Below are positions 8,116 to 16,603 of a stretch of DNA of 35,818 nucleotides, piece after piece (positions within the stretch are counted from its first letter, which is position 1; every line of letters begins with the position of its first letter). The stretch lies in assembly GCA_038230275.1 (NCBI GenBank), contig JBBRNO010000057.1:1-35818 (forward strand), in the 5' to 3' direction. The notes under the pieces are model-generated. The model was given only the letters and a program-made list of their open reading frames with translations. It did no database searches and was not told the DNA's origin. The position numbers and the translations under genes were made by a program. Origin of the DNA: JANXXV01 sp038230275. GTDB lineage: Bacteria; Acidobacteriota; Terriglobia; Bryobacterales; Bryobacteraceae.

Positions 8116-11063
8116 TAGAACGCCTGCCCCAGTGAGAAATGAAATTGGAAATGGCTGATCTGCTGTCTCGTGATCAGGCCCGGCAGCAGCGCTGGATCAC
8201 CGTACAGCTGATCGCGCGAACCTTTGAAACCCGAGAACTGCGGCGGGTTCAAGGCATAGCCCAGATCGACTCGGATGGGCCCCACCGGCGTGCGATAACG
8301 GATACCGAACCCCACCGCATGAACCATATAGTTGAAATCGGTGATATCCCGCTGATTGTATCGGAACGACACCTTGCCCAATTGCGAATAGACGTTGCCG
8401 GCATCGTGAAACACTACCCCGCGCAGGTTGTCGCCGATCAACGGGAACCGCAGTTCCACGTTGTTCAACAGCAGAGCGGTGCCCCCAATTGGGAACCCCG
8501 TAATCAAATCGCGAGGACCCGCCTGGTTGTCCGGAAATCCCCGTTGCGAAGAGGAACCACCGGCGAAGAAGCGCTCCGGCAGTGGCACGTCCAGCCGGCC
8601 CAGCTTGGTCTCAACACCAAAGCTCGTCGATCTGGCCAGCACCATATCCCGCTTCAGCTTGTGATAGGTGGAATTGCGTCCCAACGCCCGCGTAAAAGTG
8701 GTTTTCGAGCCGAAGAAATTCGTTGCAAACGCGGTATCCAGTGAGTTGTAGATCCCTTTATGGGCGTCACTCGGATCGTCCCGCCGGTCCTGTGCGAAGG
8801 TCACCGAGGCAATCGTAAGTTGTTCCGGCTGGGAAAGAAGCGGAATCAGTGCCGGCGAGATCTGAAGCGAGTTCTGATCTACCGTGACATGCCGGTATCC
8901 GATCCGGTATTGTACCGAATTCGCCTTGGTAAGCTTCTGCCCCAACTGCACAAAGGCTTCCTGCCGCTTGGCGTGAAAGGTGCGGATGTCTCGCGAATCG
9001 TCGTAAATCCCCGTAAAACTCAAGTCCACGGCGTCGTTGCCCTTAAACTGTGGCGCGGTGTAGCTGAACACTCCGCGTTTCTGAATGTTGGAAAACCGTG
9101 TCTGAATGCTGGCGGTATGGCCTAATCCCAGGACGTTGGTACGGCTGATGCCGAGCGAGACCCGCGGGCTGAATCCTGGCGCCCCGGCGGGCGAATCGAA
9201 CGTCGATGGCGTGCCGCTTCCAATTCTTCCCACTTGCGCGCCGATACCTCCCACCACGGAATACTTTCGCCCTTCTTCCAGCCGGTACAAAACGTTCTTG
9301 TAGTCCTCCTCGCCGTCGGGATTCTGCAGCGCCACATCCACCCGCGCGAAGATTCCCAGGTCATATAGACGCCGCTGGCTGTCGGTCACACTGCTTTGCG
9401 AGAGCGGTTCGCCGGGATTCAGATTGCGGATTCGGTTGCGCACCAGGGAAACGTTGGTTGCGTGCAGACCACTCACCAGCACCTCCCGCACGAACTGCCG
9501 CTCGCCCTCGTTCACGGTGATCTTGATTTCCACCTGATTGGGCGCGGCGGATGGCGTGATGGCCGATTCAAAAGTAGCGTCGGCAAATCCGCGATTGAAG
9601 TAATAGTTCAGCACCGTCTCCTGATCGTTCACGACGTTCAGATCGCTGTAAGGCTGCCCTTCGCTCGATCGCAGCATCGTCTGGATCTCTTCCAGATACT
9701 CCTTCCGCACTCCTTCCAGATCCAGCTTCGCGACGAAGGATTGCGGGCCCTCCTTGACGTTGATAAGCACCCCAACGCCATTCAGCTGGCCCTTGTATTC
9801 GTCTTCGGTTTTTGCCGTAACTTCCACATCGCGGAAGCCGTTTGACTGGTAAAGATCCCTGATCGCACTGAGATCGCGTTTGAGATACGAACTGCTGTAC
9901 CGGCCATAGCGAAACTGCAGGAAATTCGCCGGAGTAAGGTACATCCGCTCGCGCAATGTCGGCGTGTTGAAATACTTGTTTCCACTGATCTCGATAGCCA
10001 CCAGTTTGTGACGGTTCCCACGATCGACTACATATTCGATCACCTGTTCGTTCTTGTCGTTTGTGGTGACATCGAAATCGACATCGGAATCGAAGTAACC
10101 CTTCGATTCCAAAAACTCTGTGATGTTCCGCCGTCCCTCCACCAGCAGATCTTTGTCCACGGATTGTTCCTGATAGATCGGGACAAGCTGCTTGATCTTC
10201 CCCTTGGATATTTTCGTTCCCGATACATCTACAAGCACCCTTGAGCCGCCGTCCACCTCCAGCACCGGCACCACACGGTTCGTGTCTTCCTGGTAGTTCA
10301 TCAAATCCAAGGACACCTTCGCCATCAAAAAGTCCTTTTTCTGATAGGAGCCGCGGATGCGGTCGAGACCGTTCTGCAGCCGGGAGTCCGTGGCCGGCGC
10401 CCAGTCGCCAAAGCCCAGAAACTTGCGCCAGCGTGCCGCCTTGATGATCTGCTCGACTGGACGTCCGGGATTGCCCTTCACCACCGGAGTGGTGAACTTC
10501 GCCCGCGCTCCCGATTCCACCGATAAATGAATGTCAATCTGCTGCGAAGGCTGCGCCATCTTTTCAGATGCAATGGTTGCCTGGTAGAAGCCATTACCGC
10601 GCAGCACCTCAAGCAGGCTCTCCACCGCCCTTCTCACTTGCGATTCGGAGTACGGATTGCCAAGCTGCAGTTTCGTAGCGGTGACCAGCTGCCCCGCGTT
10701 GGGCGGTTCGGGAACACCCGTAACGGTAACTTCCCGAATGAATTGGGTGCTTGTGGTGATGAATTTTAGCGACACCCCGTCCCCCGCGGCTGCGGCATCC
10801 ACGGATATATCCAGATACCGTCCACTGGCGAAGAGCTGGCTGATGGATTGGCGAACCGCCTCCAGCCGCAGCGGTTGTCCTACAGTCAAAGTTACTTTCT
10901 TTTGGAGTTCGACCGGCAGCAGCGGCTGCTCGGCTGGGTCAAAAGTGATCGCGGAGATCCGTTTGCCCTCATAGTCGCTCGCCTTGGCCGCCAACGGCGC
11001 CGAGATGGCATTGGCCAACAACGCCAGCAGCATCAGCGGCCGGATGCCGGATCTAAAGTACAC
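8115..11063 (-). CDS. Omp85-family outer-membrane assembly protein (BamA/TamA type)
   Basis: About 982 residues from the chosen GTG at 11063. This start gives a signal peptide with two arginines, an LMLLALLANAISA core and cleavage near LAAKA; the ATG at 11033 would lack the basic region. The first 560 residues contain about five to six POTRA-like repeats, with recurring Y(S/D) SQVRRAVESLL-type helices and GFYQATI/GYFDSDV/GFRDVEV/GFADATF strands. The rest is a 16-strand-type barrel. It carries the loop-6 motif as SQRGF within FAGGSSSQRGFPDNQAG, and ends in the C-terminal Phe of the beta-signal (FHFSLGQAF). The protein inserts or translocates outer-membrane proteins. Operon context with surA-like and tamB genes points to a TamA-like or specialised BamA role. 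A longer reading to 11240 would run antisense into moeB and is unlikely. Confidence 0.9.
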   Translation of the reverse strand: MYFRSGIRPLMLLALLANAISAPLAAKASDYEGKRISAITFDPAEQPLLPVELQKKVTLTVGQPLRLEAVRQSISQLFASGRYLDISVDAAAAGDGVSLKFITTSTQFIREVTVTGVPEPPNAGQLVTATKLQLGNPYSESQVRRAVESLLEVLRGNGFYQATIASEKMAQPSQQIDIHLSVESGARAKFTTPVVKGNPGRPVEQIIKAARWRKFLGFGDWAPATDSRLQNGLDRIRGSYQKKDFLMAKVSLDLMNYQEDTNRVVPVLEVDGGSRVLVDVSGTKISKGKIKQLVPIYQEQSVDKDLLVEGRRNITEFLESKGYFDSDVDFDVTTNDKNEQVIEYVVDRGNRHKLVAIEISGNKYFNTPTLRERMYLTPANFLQFRYGRYSSSYLKRDLSAIRDLYQSNGFRDVEVTAKTEDEYKGQLNGVGVLINVKEGPQSFVAKLDLEGVRKEYLEEIQTMLRSSEGQPYSDLNVVNDQETVLNYYFNRGFADATFESAITPSAAPNQVEIKITVNEGERQFVREVLVSGLHATNVSLVRNRIRNLNPGEPLSQSSVTDSQRRLYDLGIFARVDVALQNPDGEEDYKNVLYRLEEGRKYSVVGGIGAQVGRIGSGTPSTFDSPAGAPGFSPRVSLGISRTNVLGLGHTASIQTRFSNIQKRGVFSYTAPQFKGNDAVDLSFTGIYDDSRDIRTFHAKRQEAFVQLGQKLTKANSVQYRIGYRHVTVDQNSLQISPALIPLLSQPEQLTIASVTFAQDRRDDPSDAHKGIYNSLDTAFATNFFGSKTTFTRALGRNSTYHKLKRDMVLARSTSFGVETKLGRLDVPLPERFFAGGSSSQRGFPDNQAGPRDLITGFPIGGTALLLNNVELRFPLIGDNLRGVVFHDAGNVYSQLGKVSFRYNQRDITDFNYMVHAVGFGIRYRTPVGPIRVDLGYALNPPQFSGFKGSRDQLYGDPALLPGLITRQQISHFQFHFSLGQAF

Positions 11064-11118
11064 TAGTGTCCATTTTAACGCAGGCGCTGCTACCATCGAG
11101 GTTGCAAGTGCCAAGTGT

Positions 11119-12141
11119 ATGACGCCAGACGCCCGCCAACGTTTCTCTCGCCAGATCCAATTTGCGGGAATCGGTGAAAATGGCCAACAGCGGCTGCTCG
11201 GGGCCCGCGTAGCAATCGTAGGTTGCGGCGCACTTGGCACATTTCATGCCACGGCGCTTGCCCGCGCGGGTGTTGGCCATCTTGTCATCGTAGACCGCGA
11301 CTATGTGGAACTGAGCAATCTGCAGCGCCAGTGGCTCTTTGACGAGGCCGATGTGGAGCAGGCGTTACCGAAGGCCATCGCAGCGGCTAAGCATCTGAAA
11401 CAAATCAATAGCGGCTGCCAGATTGAACCCGCCGTAGTGGATCTGATGCCATCGAACATCGAAGAACTGCTGGCTGGCGTCGACATCATCCTGGACGGCA
11501 CGGATAACTTCGAGACGCGTTATCTGGTGAACGACTACGCCGTTAGCCGGGACATACCGTGGATCTATGGCGCCGCGGTTGGCAGTTACGGATTAACCAT
11601 GCCCGTTGTTCCAGGACGCACGGCGTGCCTGGGCTGCGTCTACCCGAAACCGCCTGGAGGAGTGCAGCCCACCTGCGAGACGGCGGGCGTCCTCGGTTCC
11701 ATCACGGCGATCATCGGGGCGATCCAGGTGGCTGACGCGTTGAAGATTCTGAGCGGCCACGCCGAGCAACTGGCGGCCCGCATCACGATGATGGATGTCT
11801 GGAGCGGAACGGTCCGGCAGGTGAGCCAACCGAAGCGCGATCCGGAATGTACCGCCTGTGGAACCAGGGAATTCCCGCACTTGCGAGGCGCCGGGCGCGC
11901 TCCGGTCAGCCTGTGCGGCAGGAATGCGGTGCAAATACACGAACGAACACGTCCCTTGGACCTGCACGCGCTCCACGCTCAACTAGCTTCATTGGGCGAA
12001 GTGCGGGCCAACGAATTTGCGTTGCGATTCTTCAGTCCGCCGTATGAGATAACGATCTTTCCCGATGGACGGGCAATTATAAAGGGCACCACGGACATCG
12101 GCATCGCCCGCGGTTTGTACTCCAGATATATCGGCGCCTAG
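11119..12141 (+). CDS. MoeB/ThiF-family adenylyltransferase with C-terminal extension
   Basis: A 340-residue E1-like enzyme that would adenylate the C-terminal Gly-Gly of a small sulfur-carrier protein (MoaD or ThiS). The start at ATG 11119 is where family homology begins (RQRFSRQIQFAGIGENGQ). Visible are the nucleotide motif VGCGALG, the DRDYVELSNLQRQ segment with the ATP-contacting Arg, LDGTDNFETRYLVND, and the conserved cysteine loop PTCETAGVLG. The zinc site is given by CLGC and CTAC. After about residue 255 the protein continues about 85 residues without a rhodanese active Cys, ending in a strand-rich tail with GLYSRYIG. MoeB is favoured over ThiF because of the oxidoreductase nearby, but sequence alone cannot decide. 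It is divergent from the Omp85 gene, with 55 bp between starts. Confidence 0.85.
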   Translation: MTPDARQRFSRQIQFAGIGENGQQRLLGARVAIVGCGALGTFHATALARAGVGHLVIVDRDYVELSNLQRQWLFDEADVEQALPKAIAAAKHLKQINSGCQIEPAVVDLMPSNIEELLAGVDIILDGTDNFETRYLVNDYAVSRDIPWIYGAAVGSYGLTMPVVPGRTACLGCVYPKPPGGVQPTCETAGVLGSITAIIGAIQVADALKILSGHAEQLAARITMMDVWSGTVRQVSQPKRDPECTACGTREFPHLRGAGRAPVSLCGRNAVQIHERTRPLDLHALHAQLASLGEVRANEFALRFFSPPYEITIFPDGRAIIKGTTDIGIARGLYSRYIGA

Positions 12142-12163
12142 CCGCAAACGCTAGAATAAGGCC

Positions 12164-13141
12164 TTGACTCCCAAGCGAGCACTAATCACCGGTATCACCG
12201 GGCAGGACGGGTCCTATCTGGCAGAGTTGCTGCTGTCAAAGGGCTATGAAGTGCACGGGTTAGTCAGGAGGGTCGTGCTGGAGGCGCCTGAACAGAGGCT
12301 GAGCCGGCTGCTTCCTTTTCTCGACCAGATCAAGTTGCATTCGGCGTCGCTCGAAAGCTATGCGGGAATCCACCATAGCATTGCGGCCATCGTGCCGGAT
12401 GAGTGCTATCACCTTGCAGCGCAGAGCTTTGTCAGCTACTCCTTCGACGATGAGTTTTCCACTTTGAACGTCAACATCAACGGCACTCACTACCTGTTGG
12501 CGGCGTTGAAGAGTTTGGCGCCGAAGTGCCGCTTCTATTTCGCCGGTTCGAGCGAGATGTTTGGCAATGCCGATGAGGCGCCGCAGAACGAACGGACGCG
12601 GTTCCACCCCAGGTCGATCTACGGCATCAGTAAGGTGGCCGGATTTGAGCTGACTCGGAACTATCGGGAAGGTTCCGGCATCCACGCGAGTAGTGGAATT
12701 CTGTTCAATCACGAGTCGCCACGGCGGGGATATGAGTTCGTTACGCGGAAGATCACCTCCGGCGTGGCTCGAATCGCAGCCGGTAAGGCAAAAACATTAC
12801 GCCTGGGCAATCTGGATGCTACACGTGACTGGGGCCACGCCAGAGAATATGTAGAGGCGATGTGGCGGATGCTGCAACAGGACCAACCGGATGATTACGT
12901 GATTGCGACCGGAAAAACGCATTCGGTACGCGAGTTCGCACAGCTCGCTTTTGCTTGCGTGGGACTCGATTACGAGAAATACCTTGTGTCCGATTCCAAT
13001 TTCTTCCGGCCAGGGGAAGCCCGCCAACTGGTGGGTGACGCATCGAAAGCGAGGGAGCAACTGAAATGGCAGCCGCAGACACATTTCGATCAATTGGTGC
13101 GCGAGATGATTGAAGCGGACCGCCGGCTTCTGAAGACGTAA
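12164..13141 (+). CDS. gmd: GDP-mannose 4,6-dehydratase family SDR enzyme
   Basis: A 325-residue extended short-chain dehydrogenase. It would convert GDP-D-mannose to GDP-4-keto-6-deoxy-D-mannose, the precursor of GDP-fucose, rhamnose and perosamine. The NADP site is TGITGQDGSYLAELL; the catalytic set is SSE (FAGSSEMFG) with YGISK. The family hallmark LFNHESPRRGYEFVTRKI and RDWGHAREYVEAMW are present. The start is TTG: an in-frame TAG at 12152-12154 rules out a longer protein, and the Rossmann motif begins at residue 9, so later starts are excluded. It follows moeB by 22 bp. Because the island encodes GDP-heptose synthesis, a GDP-heptose dehydratase role, as known for the related DmhA enzymes, is possible. 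Confidence 0.88.
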   Translation: MTPKRALITGITGQDGSYLAELLLSKGYEVHGLVRRVVLEAPEQRLSRLLPFLDQIKLHSASLESYAGIHHSIAAIVPDECYHLAAQSFVSYSFDDEFSTLNVNINGTHYLLAALKSLAPKCRFYFAGSSEMFGNADEAPQNERTRFHPRSIYGISKVAGFELTRNYREGSGIHASSGILFNHESPRRGYEFVTRKITSGVARIAAGKAKTLRLGNLDATRDWGHAREYVEAMWRMLQQDQPDDYVIATGKTHSVREFAQLAFACVGLDYEKYLVSDSNFFRPGEARQLVGDASKAREQLKWQPQTHFDQLVREMIEADRRLLKT

Positions 13142-13153
13142 CTGCCGGCTATT

Positions 13154-13187
13154 GCATACCTACTCATCGCCGAAGAGTAGGGTATGC
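13154..13187 (+). promoter_or_regulatory. Hairpin covering the start codon of the SBBP-repeat gene
   Basis: GCATACCTACTC (13154-13165) pairs with GAGTAGGGTATGC (13175-13187) across a 9-base loop, giving a 12-bp stem with a single bulged G. The right arm contains the ATG at 13184 and the only G-rich stretch before it, so folding would hide the start. There is no T-tract, so this is not an ordinary intrinsic terminator for the dehydratase gene, although it begins 13 bases after its stop. Confidence 0.55.
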
Positions 13188-16100
13188 GAAGTCTATGCGC
13201 CCTTTGTCTCGGAATCGCAACTTTGGTTCCGTTCGCCGATGCGGCTGGTTCCCGCAATAATCCCTTGCCCGTGTTCTTCTTCCGAAACAACGGCGAAGCG
13301 CCGGAGGCTGTCAAGTTTATTGCGCGAACTCCTGAGATGTCCGCGGCATTCAGGGCGGATAGAGTGGATTTGCGGCTGCACGGCACTGACTTTCGCGTCA
13401 GCTTTCAAGGCTCCGATCCCGGGACGATTGTCGCGGCGGAGGGGCACCTTGCCGCCAGGGCCAATTTCTTACTGGGGAACAACCCGGGGCGCTGGCGGGC
13501 AAACGTCGATCTCTATCAGACCGTTGCCTACAGCGGTCTATATCCTGGGATCGACATGAAGTATGGCGGTTCAGGCAGACAGTTGAAATCCGAATTTATC
13601 GTCGCCGCCGGAGCCGATCCTAGCTTGGTGCACGTGCGTTACACGGGATTTGAAAAAATCCTCATCGATCACGATGGAAGTCTCGTTTTTCAGCTGCCAA
13701 GCGGCGAGCTGCGGGAGAATCCCCCAGAGGTATATCAGGTGCGCGGCGGCCGTCACGTTTTGATTGAGTGCAGCTACAAACTGCACGGGGATGGCACGGT
13801 GGGATTCGCTATTGGAAAGTACGACCGTTCACTGGAACTGGTAATCGATCCGGTGCTGTCCTACAGCACCTATCTCGGAGGTTCCGGTTTCGATTCCGTT
13901 ACTGGTCTCGCTGTCGATTCGTCGGGCAACGCTTACGTGACTGGGTATACCGACTCTCTGGATTTCCCCATCGCAGGAGCAATCCAAGGCGCGACCGGCG
14001 GAGGCGTCGATGCCTTCGTCGCCAAACTCAACCCTGCGGGTACCGCATTGCTTTACGCTACCTACATTGGAGGTTCCGGAGACGACCGCGCGCACGGACT
14101 TACACTCGATTCCTCGGGCAACGCCATCATTACTGGTACGACGACTTCGCCCAACTTCCCACTGGTGGCCGCATACCAGTCTGTTCTCTCAGGGGGCAGG
14201 GATGCATTTGTAGCAAAGCTGAATTCGGTGGGAAACCTGCTTGTATTCAGTACCTATTTTGGCGGTGCCGGTTACGAAAACGGGAATGGCGTTGCGTCAG
14301 ATAGCAGCGGAAATGTGTATGTCGTGGGCGACACCTACTCCACCAATCTTCCAGTCTTGAGCGCCGTCCAATCGTTGAACCGGGGAAGACAGGACGGCTT
14401 TGCAGTCAAATTCAATTCAGCGGGTGCATTGCAATACAGCACTTACCTCGGTGGGGCTGGCGACGATCGGGCGATAGCGATCGCGGTGGACAGCGCCGGA
14501 GCCGCTTACATCACGGGTAACACAACGTCCCCTGATTTTCCGGTTGCGAATGCCTTCCAGCCCGCGAACGCCGGCGGACAGGACGCGTTCGTCACAAAGT
14601 TGAATGCCGCAGGAAGCGCCATCGTCTACAGTACATATCTGGGCGGATCGGGCGGAATCCCAGGTTTTCCGGAATCAGGGAATGGGATAGCCGTGGATTC
14701 GACACTGAATGCGTATGTTACCGGTGTGACCCATTCCGCTAATTTTCCAACGGTGGGAGCGCTTCAGACCGGACACGCCGGAGGCGGCCTGGATGCCTTT
14801 GTATGTAAGTTCGCGGCCGCGGGATCGACGCTTGTCTACAGTACCTTTCTTGGTGGTATCGGCCTGGATACGGCAACGGCGATAGCGGTCGATGCCGGAG
14901 GCACCGCCTATATCACCGGCAATACAACGTCCCCGGACTTCCCGATGACGACTCCTCTACAGGGCACTAAATCCGGCAGCGTCGACGCGTTTGTCGCGGC
15001 GGTGAATTCCAGCGGTTCGGCGCTGGTTTTCAGCACATTTTTCGGGGGAAACTCAGCCGACGGCGGGAACGCGATTGCACTGAATGGTTCCGGGAAGATC
15101 TGGTTCGCGGGACAGACTTCGTCGACAAACTTTCCGTTGCAAACTCCGATGCAAGCCACGGGCTATTCGGAGGGGAATGGTTTTATCACCAGCATGACCC
15201 AGGCGGTCGCCCAGAAAGCCTCCATGGTGACGCCTGTCCCAAGCTCGACACTTACGGCAGCGACGGTGACCTTCACTTGGACCAACGCCGGCGCATCCAT
15301 GTACTGGCTCGACGTTGGCACAGCTTTTGCGCGTGCCGACGTAACCACGGGAAACGTGGGTACGGCGACTTCGAAAACGGTCAGCGGGGTGCCAGTGGAT
15401 GGCAGCACGATTTACGTTCGCTTGTGGACAAATATCGGCGGTACCTGGCAGGGATTCGACTACACCTATACAGCCGCAACGCTTACAACAATTACGAAAG
15501 CGGCAATGATCAGTCCTGTACCGTCGTCTACTCTCTCCGGGGCGACTGTGACGTTCACGTGGAATAATAGCGGCGCAGCGATGTATTGGCTGGACGTCGG
15601 TACCGCCTATGCCCACGGGGATATCACCACTGGAAATTTGGGGACGGCAACGTCTAAAATTGTGACCGGAATTCCGACGAACGCCGGCTCTATTTACGTC
15701 AGGCTGTGGAGCAACATCGGTGGAGCTTGGCTGGGGTACGACTACACTTACACCGCGGCTAGTCTGGTTTCCCCCAAAGCCGCGATGATTAGTCCCATTC
15801 CTTCAAGCACACTGACAGGGTCAGCGGTCACGTTTACGTGGAATACCACCAGCGCAGGTATTTATTGGTTAGACGTGGGTACATCGCTTGGGCAGGCAAA
15901 TTTGGCCACCGGAAATCTAGGAGCCGCCACCTCGAAAACGGTAAGCTCGATCCCCTTGAACGGCAGTACTGTATTCGTCAAGCTATGGAGTTATTTTGGC
16001 GGTGTGTGGCAATCGAATGACTATACTTATACGTCGGCAGTGACTGAAAACCCGAAGGCCATTATCACCAGTCCCGAACCATCCTACAATCTCACCGGCT

Positions 16101-16603
16101 CGACGATTCGGTTCTTCTGGAACAACTCCGGCGCTTCCAGCTACCGCTTGGACGTCGGTACAACCCTAGGATCTACGAATATCTATACAGGCATTCTGGG
16201 GACGGCTACGTCTAAGACAGTGGCGGCGATTCCATTGGACGGGAGCAAGGTTTACGTGCGGCTCTGGAGCAACATCAGCGGGGCCTGGCAATCGAACGAC
16301 TACTCCTACAATGCGGCTACAGTGGAAGATCCGAAATCCTATCTCCTTAGTCCTGAACCATCTTCTGTCTTAACCGGAACGACTGTTATATTCACGCGCA
16401 CTAACACCGGGGCATCCAACTATTGGATTGATATGGGGGTCCAACAGGCCACTGGAGACATCCTCGTAGGAAGCTTTAGCGCGGGCACAACCATAACGGT
16501 GAACAACATTCCGAGGGGGAGCCGATTGATCTACGTTCGTCTTTGGACGTTCATCAGCGGTGCCTGGCAAGCAAACGAATACACTTTCACCGGACCAGCT
16601 TAA
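13184..16603 (+). CDS. Secreted SBBP-repeat beta-propeller protein with five C-terminal 93-residue repeats
   Basis: A 1139-residue protein with a signal peptide (MRSLCALCLGIATLVPFADA). Residues about 25-225 form the N-terminal domain usually found ahead of SBBP repeats, with FFRNNGEAPEAVKF, GLYPGIDMKYGG and LVIDPVLSYSTYLGGSG. Seven SBBP repeats follow (226-676), each with YSTYLGG, a D-SSGNAYVTG strand, DFP and DAFVAKLN. This fits a seven-bladed propeller. Residues 677-1139 are five tandem 90-94-residue repeats with SP.PSSTL, VTFTW.N.GA..YWLDVG, TATSKTV and YVRLWSNIGGAWQ..DYTYT. No catalytic motif is seen. SBBP proteins are frequent and often multi-copy in Acidobacteria, and their function is not established; a surface or extracellular binding role is inferred. 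The ATG lies within a hairpin, and the stop overlaps the stop of the convergent epimerase. Confidence 0.9.
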   Translation: MRSLCALCLGIATLVPFADAAGSRNNPLPVFFFRNNGEAPEAVKFIARTPEMSAAFRADRVDLRLHGTDFRVSFQGSDPGTIVAAEGHLAARANFLLGNNPGRWRANVDLYQTVAYSGLYPGIDMKYGGSGRQLKSEFIVAAGADPSLVHVRYTGFEKILIDHDGSLVFQLPSGELRENPPEVYQVRGGRHVLIECSYKLHGDGTVGFAIGKYDRSLELVIDPVLSYSTYLGGSGFDSVTGLAVDSSGNAYVTGYTDSLDFPIAGAIQGATGGGVDAFVAKLNPAGTALLYATYIGGSGDDRAHGLTLDSSGNAIITGTTTSPNFPLVAAYQSVLSGGRDAFVAKLNSVGNLLVFSTYFGGAGYENGNGVASDSSGNVYVVGDTYSTNLPVLSAVQSLNRGRQDGFAVKFNSAGALQYSTYLGGAGDDRAIAIAVDSAGAAYITGNTTSPDFPVANAFQPANAGGQDAFVTKLNAAGSAIVYSTYLGGSGGIPGFPESGNGIAVDSTLNAYVTGVTHSANFPTVGALQTGHAGGGLDAFVCKFAAAGSTLVYSTFLGGIGLDTATAIAVDAGGTAYITGNTTSPDFPMTTPLQGTKSGSVDAFVAAVNSSGSALVFSTFFGGNSADGGNAIALNGSGKIWFAGQTSSTNFPLQTPMQATGYSEGNGFITSMTQAVAQKASMVTPVPSSTLTAATVTFTWTNAGASMYWLDVGTAFARADVTTGNVGTATSKTVSGVPVDGSTIYVRLWTNIGGTWQGFDYTYTAATLTTITKAAMISPVPSSTLSGATVTFTWNNSGAAMYWLDVGTAYAHGDITTGNLGTATSKIVTGIPTNAGSIYVRLWSNIGGAWLGYDYTYTAASLVSPKAAMISPIPSSTLTGSAVTFTWNTTSAGIYWLDVGTSLGQANLATGNLGAATSKTVSSIPLNGSTVFVKLWSYFGGVWQSNDYTYTSAVTENPKAIITSPEPSYNLTGSTIRFFWNNSGASSYRLDVGTTLGSTNIYTGILGTATSKTVAAIPLDGSKVYVRLWSNISGAWQSNDYSYNAATVEDPKSYLLSPEPSSVLTGTTVIFTRTNTGASNYWIDMGVQQATGDILVGSFSAGTTITVNNIPRGSRLIYVRLWTFISGAWQANEYTFTGPA
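13859..15211 (+). repeat. Seven tandem SBBP repeats (propeller blades)
   Basis: Seven units of about 64 residues each begin with (Y/F)(S/A)T(Y/F)(L/I/F)GG. The fifth is longer because of an insertion at GGIPGFPESG. The seventh is the most divergent (FSTFFGGNSADGGN and no AFVAKLN). Confidence 0.85.
15212..16600 (+). repeat. Five tandem ~93-residue repeats
   Basis: Units start at 15212, 15494, 15773, 16052 and 16331 (residues 677, 771, 864, 957 and 1050). Conserved positions are SP.PSS.L at the start, YWLDVG in the middle and VRLW near the end. The spacing is 94, 93, 93 and 93 codons, so copies have stayed in register. The last unit is the most divergent (FTRTNTGA, DMGVQQ). Confidence 0.85.

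Noticed and set aside
11064..11240. Longer N-terminus of the Omp85 protein up to 11240
   Set aside because: It would be antisense to the moeB start, lacks homology and would bury the signal peptide 60 residues inside the protein.
13154..13187. Intrinsic terminator after the GMD-type gene
   Set aside because: The stem is good but there is no T-run, and the right arm includes the next start codon; it is listed as a possible regulatory hairpin instead.
15212..16600. CRISPR-like or DNA-level repeat array
   Set aside because: The regular 279-base spacing comes from protein repeats; nucleotide identity is modest and there are no short direct repeats with spacers. No CRISPR array or tRNA/rRNA gene was recognised anywhere in the window.
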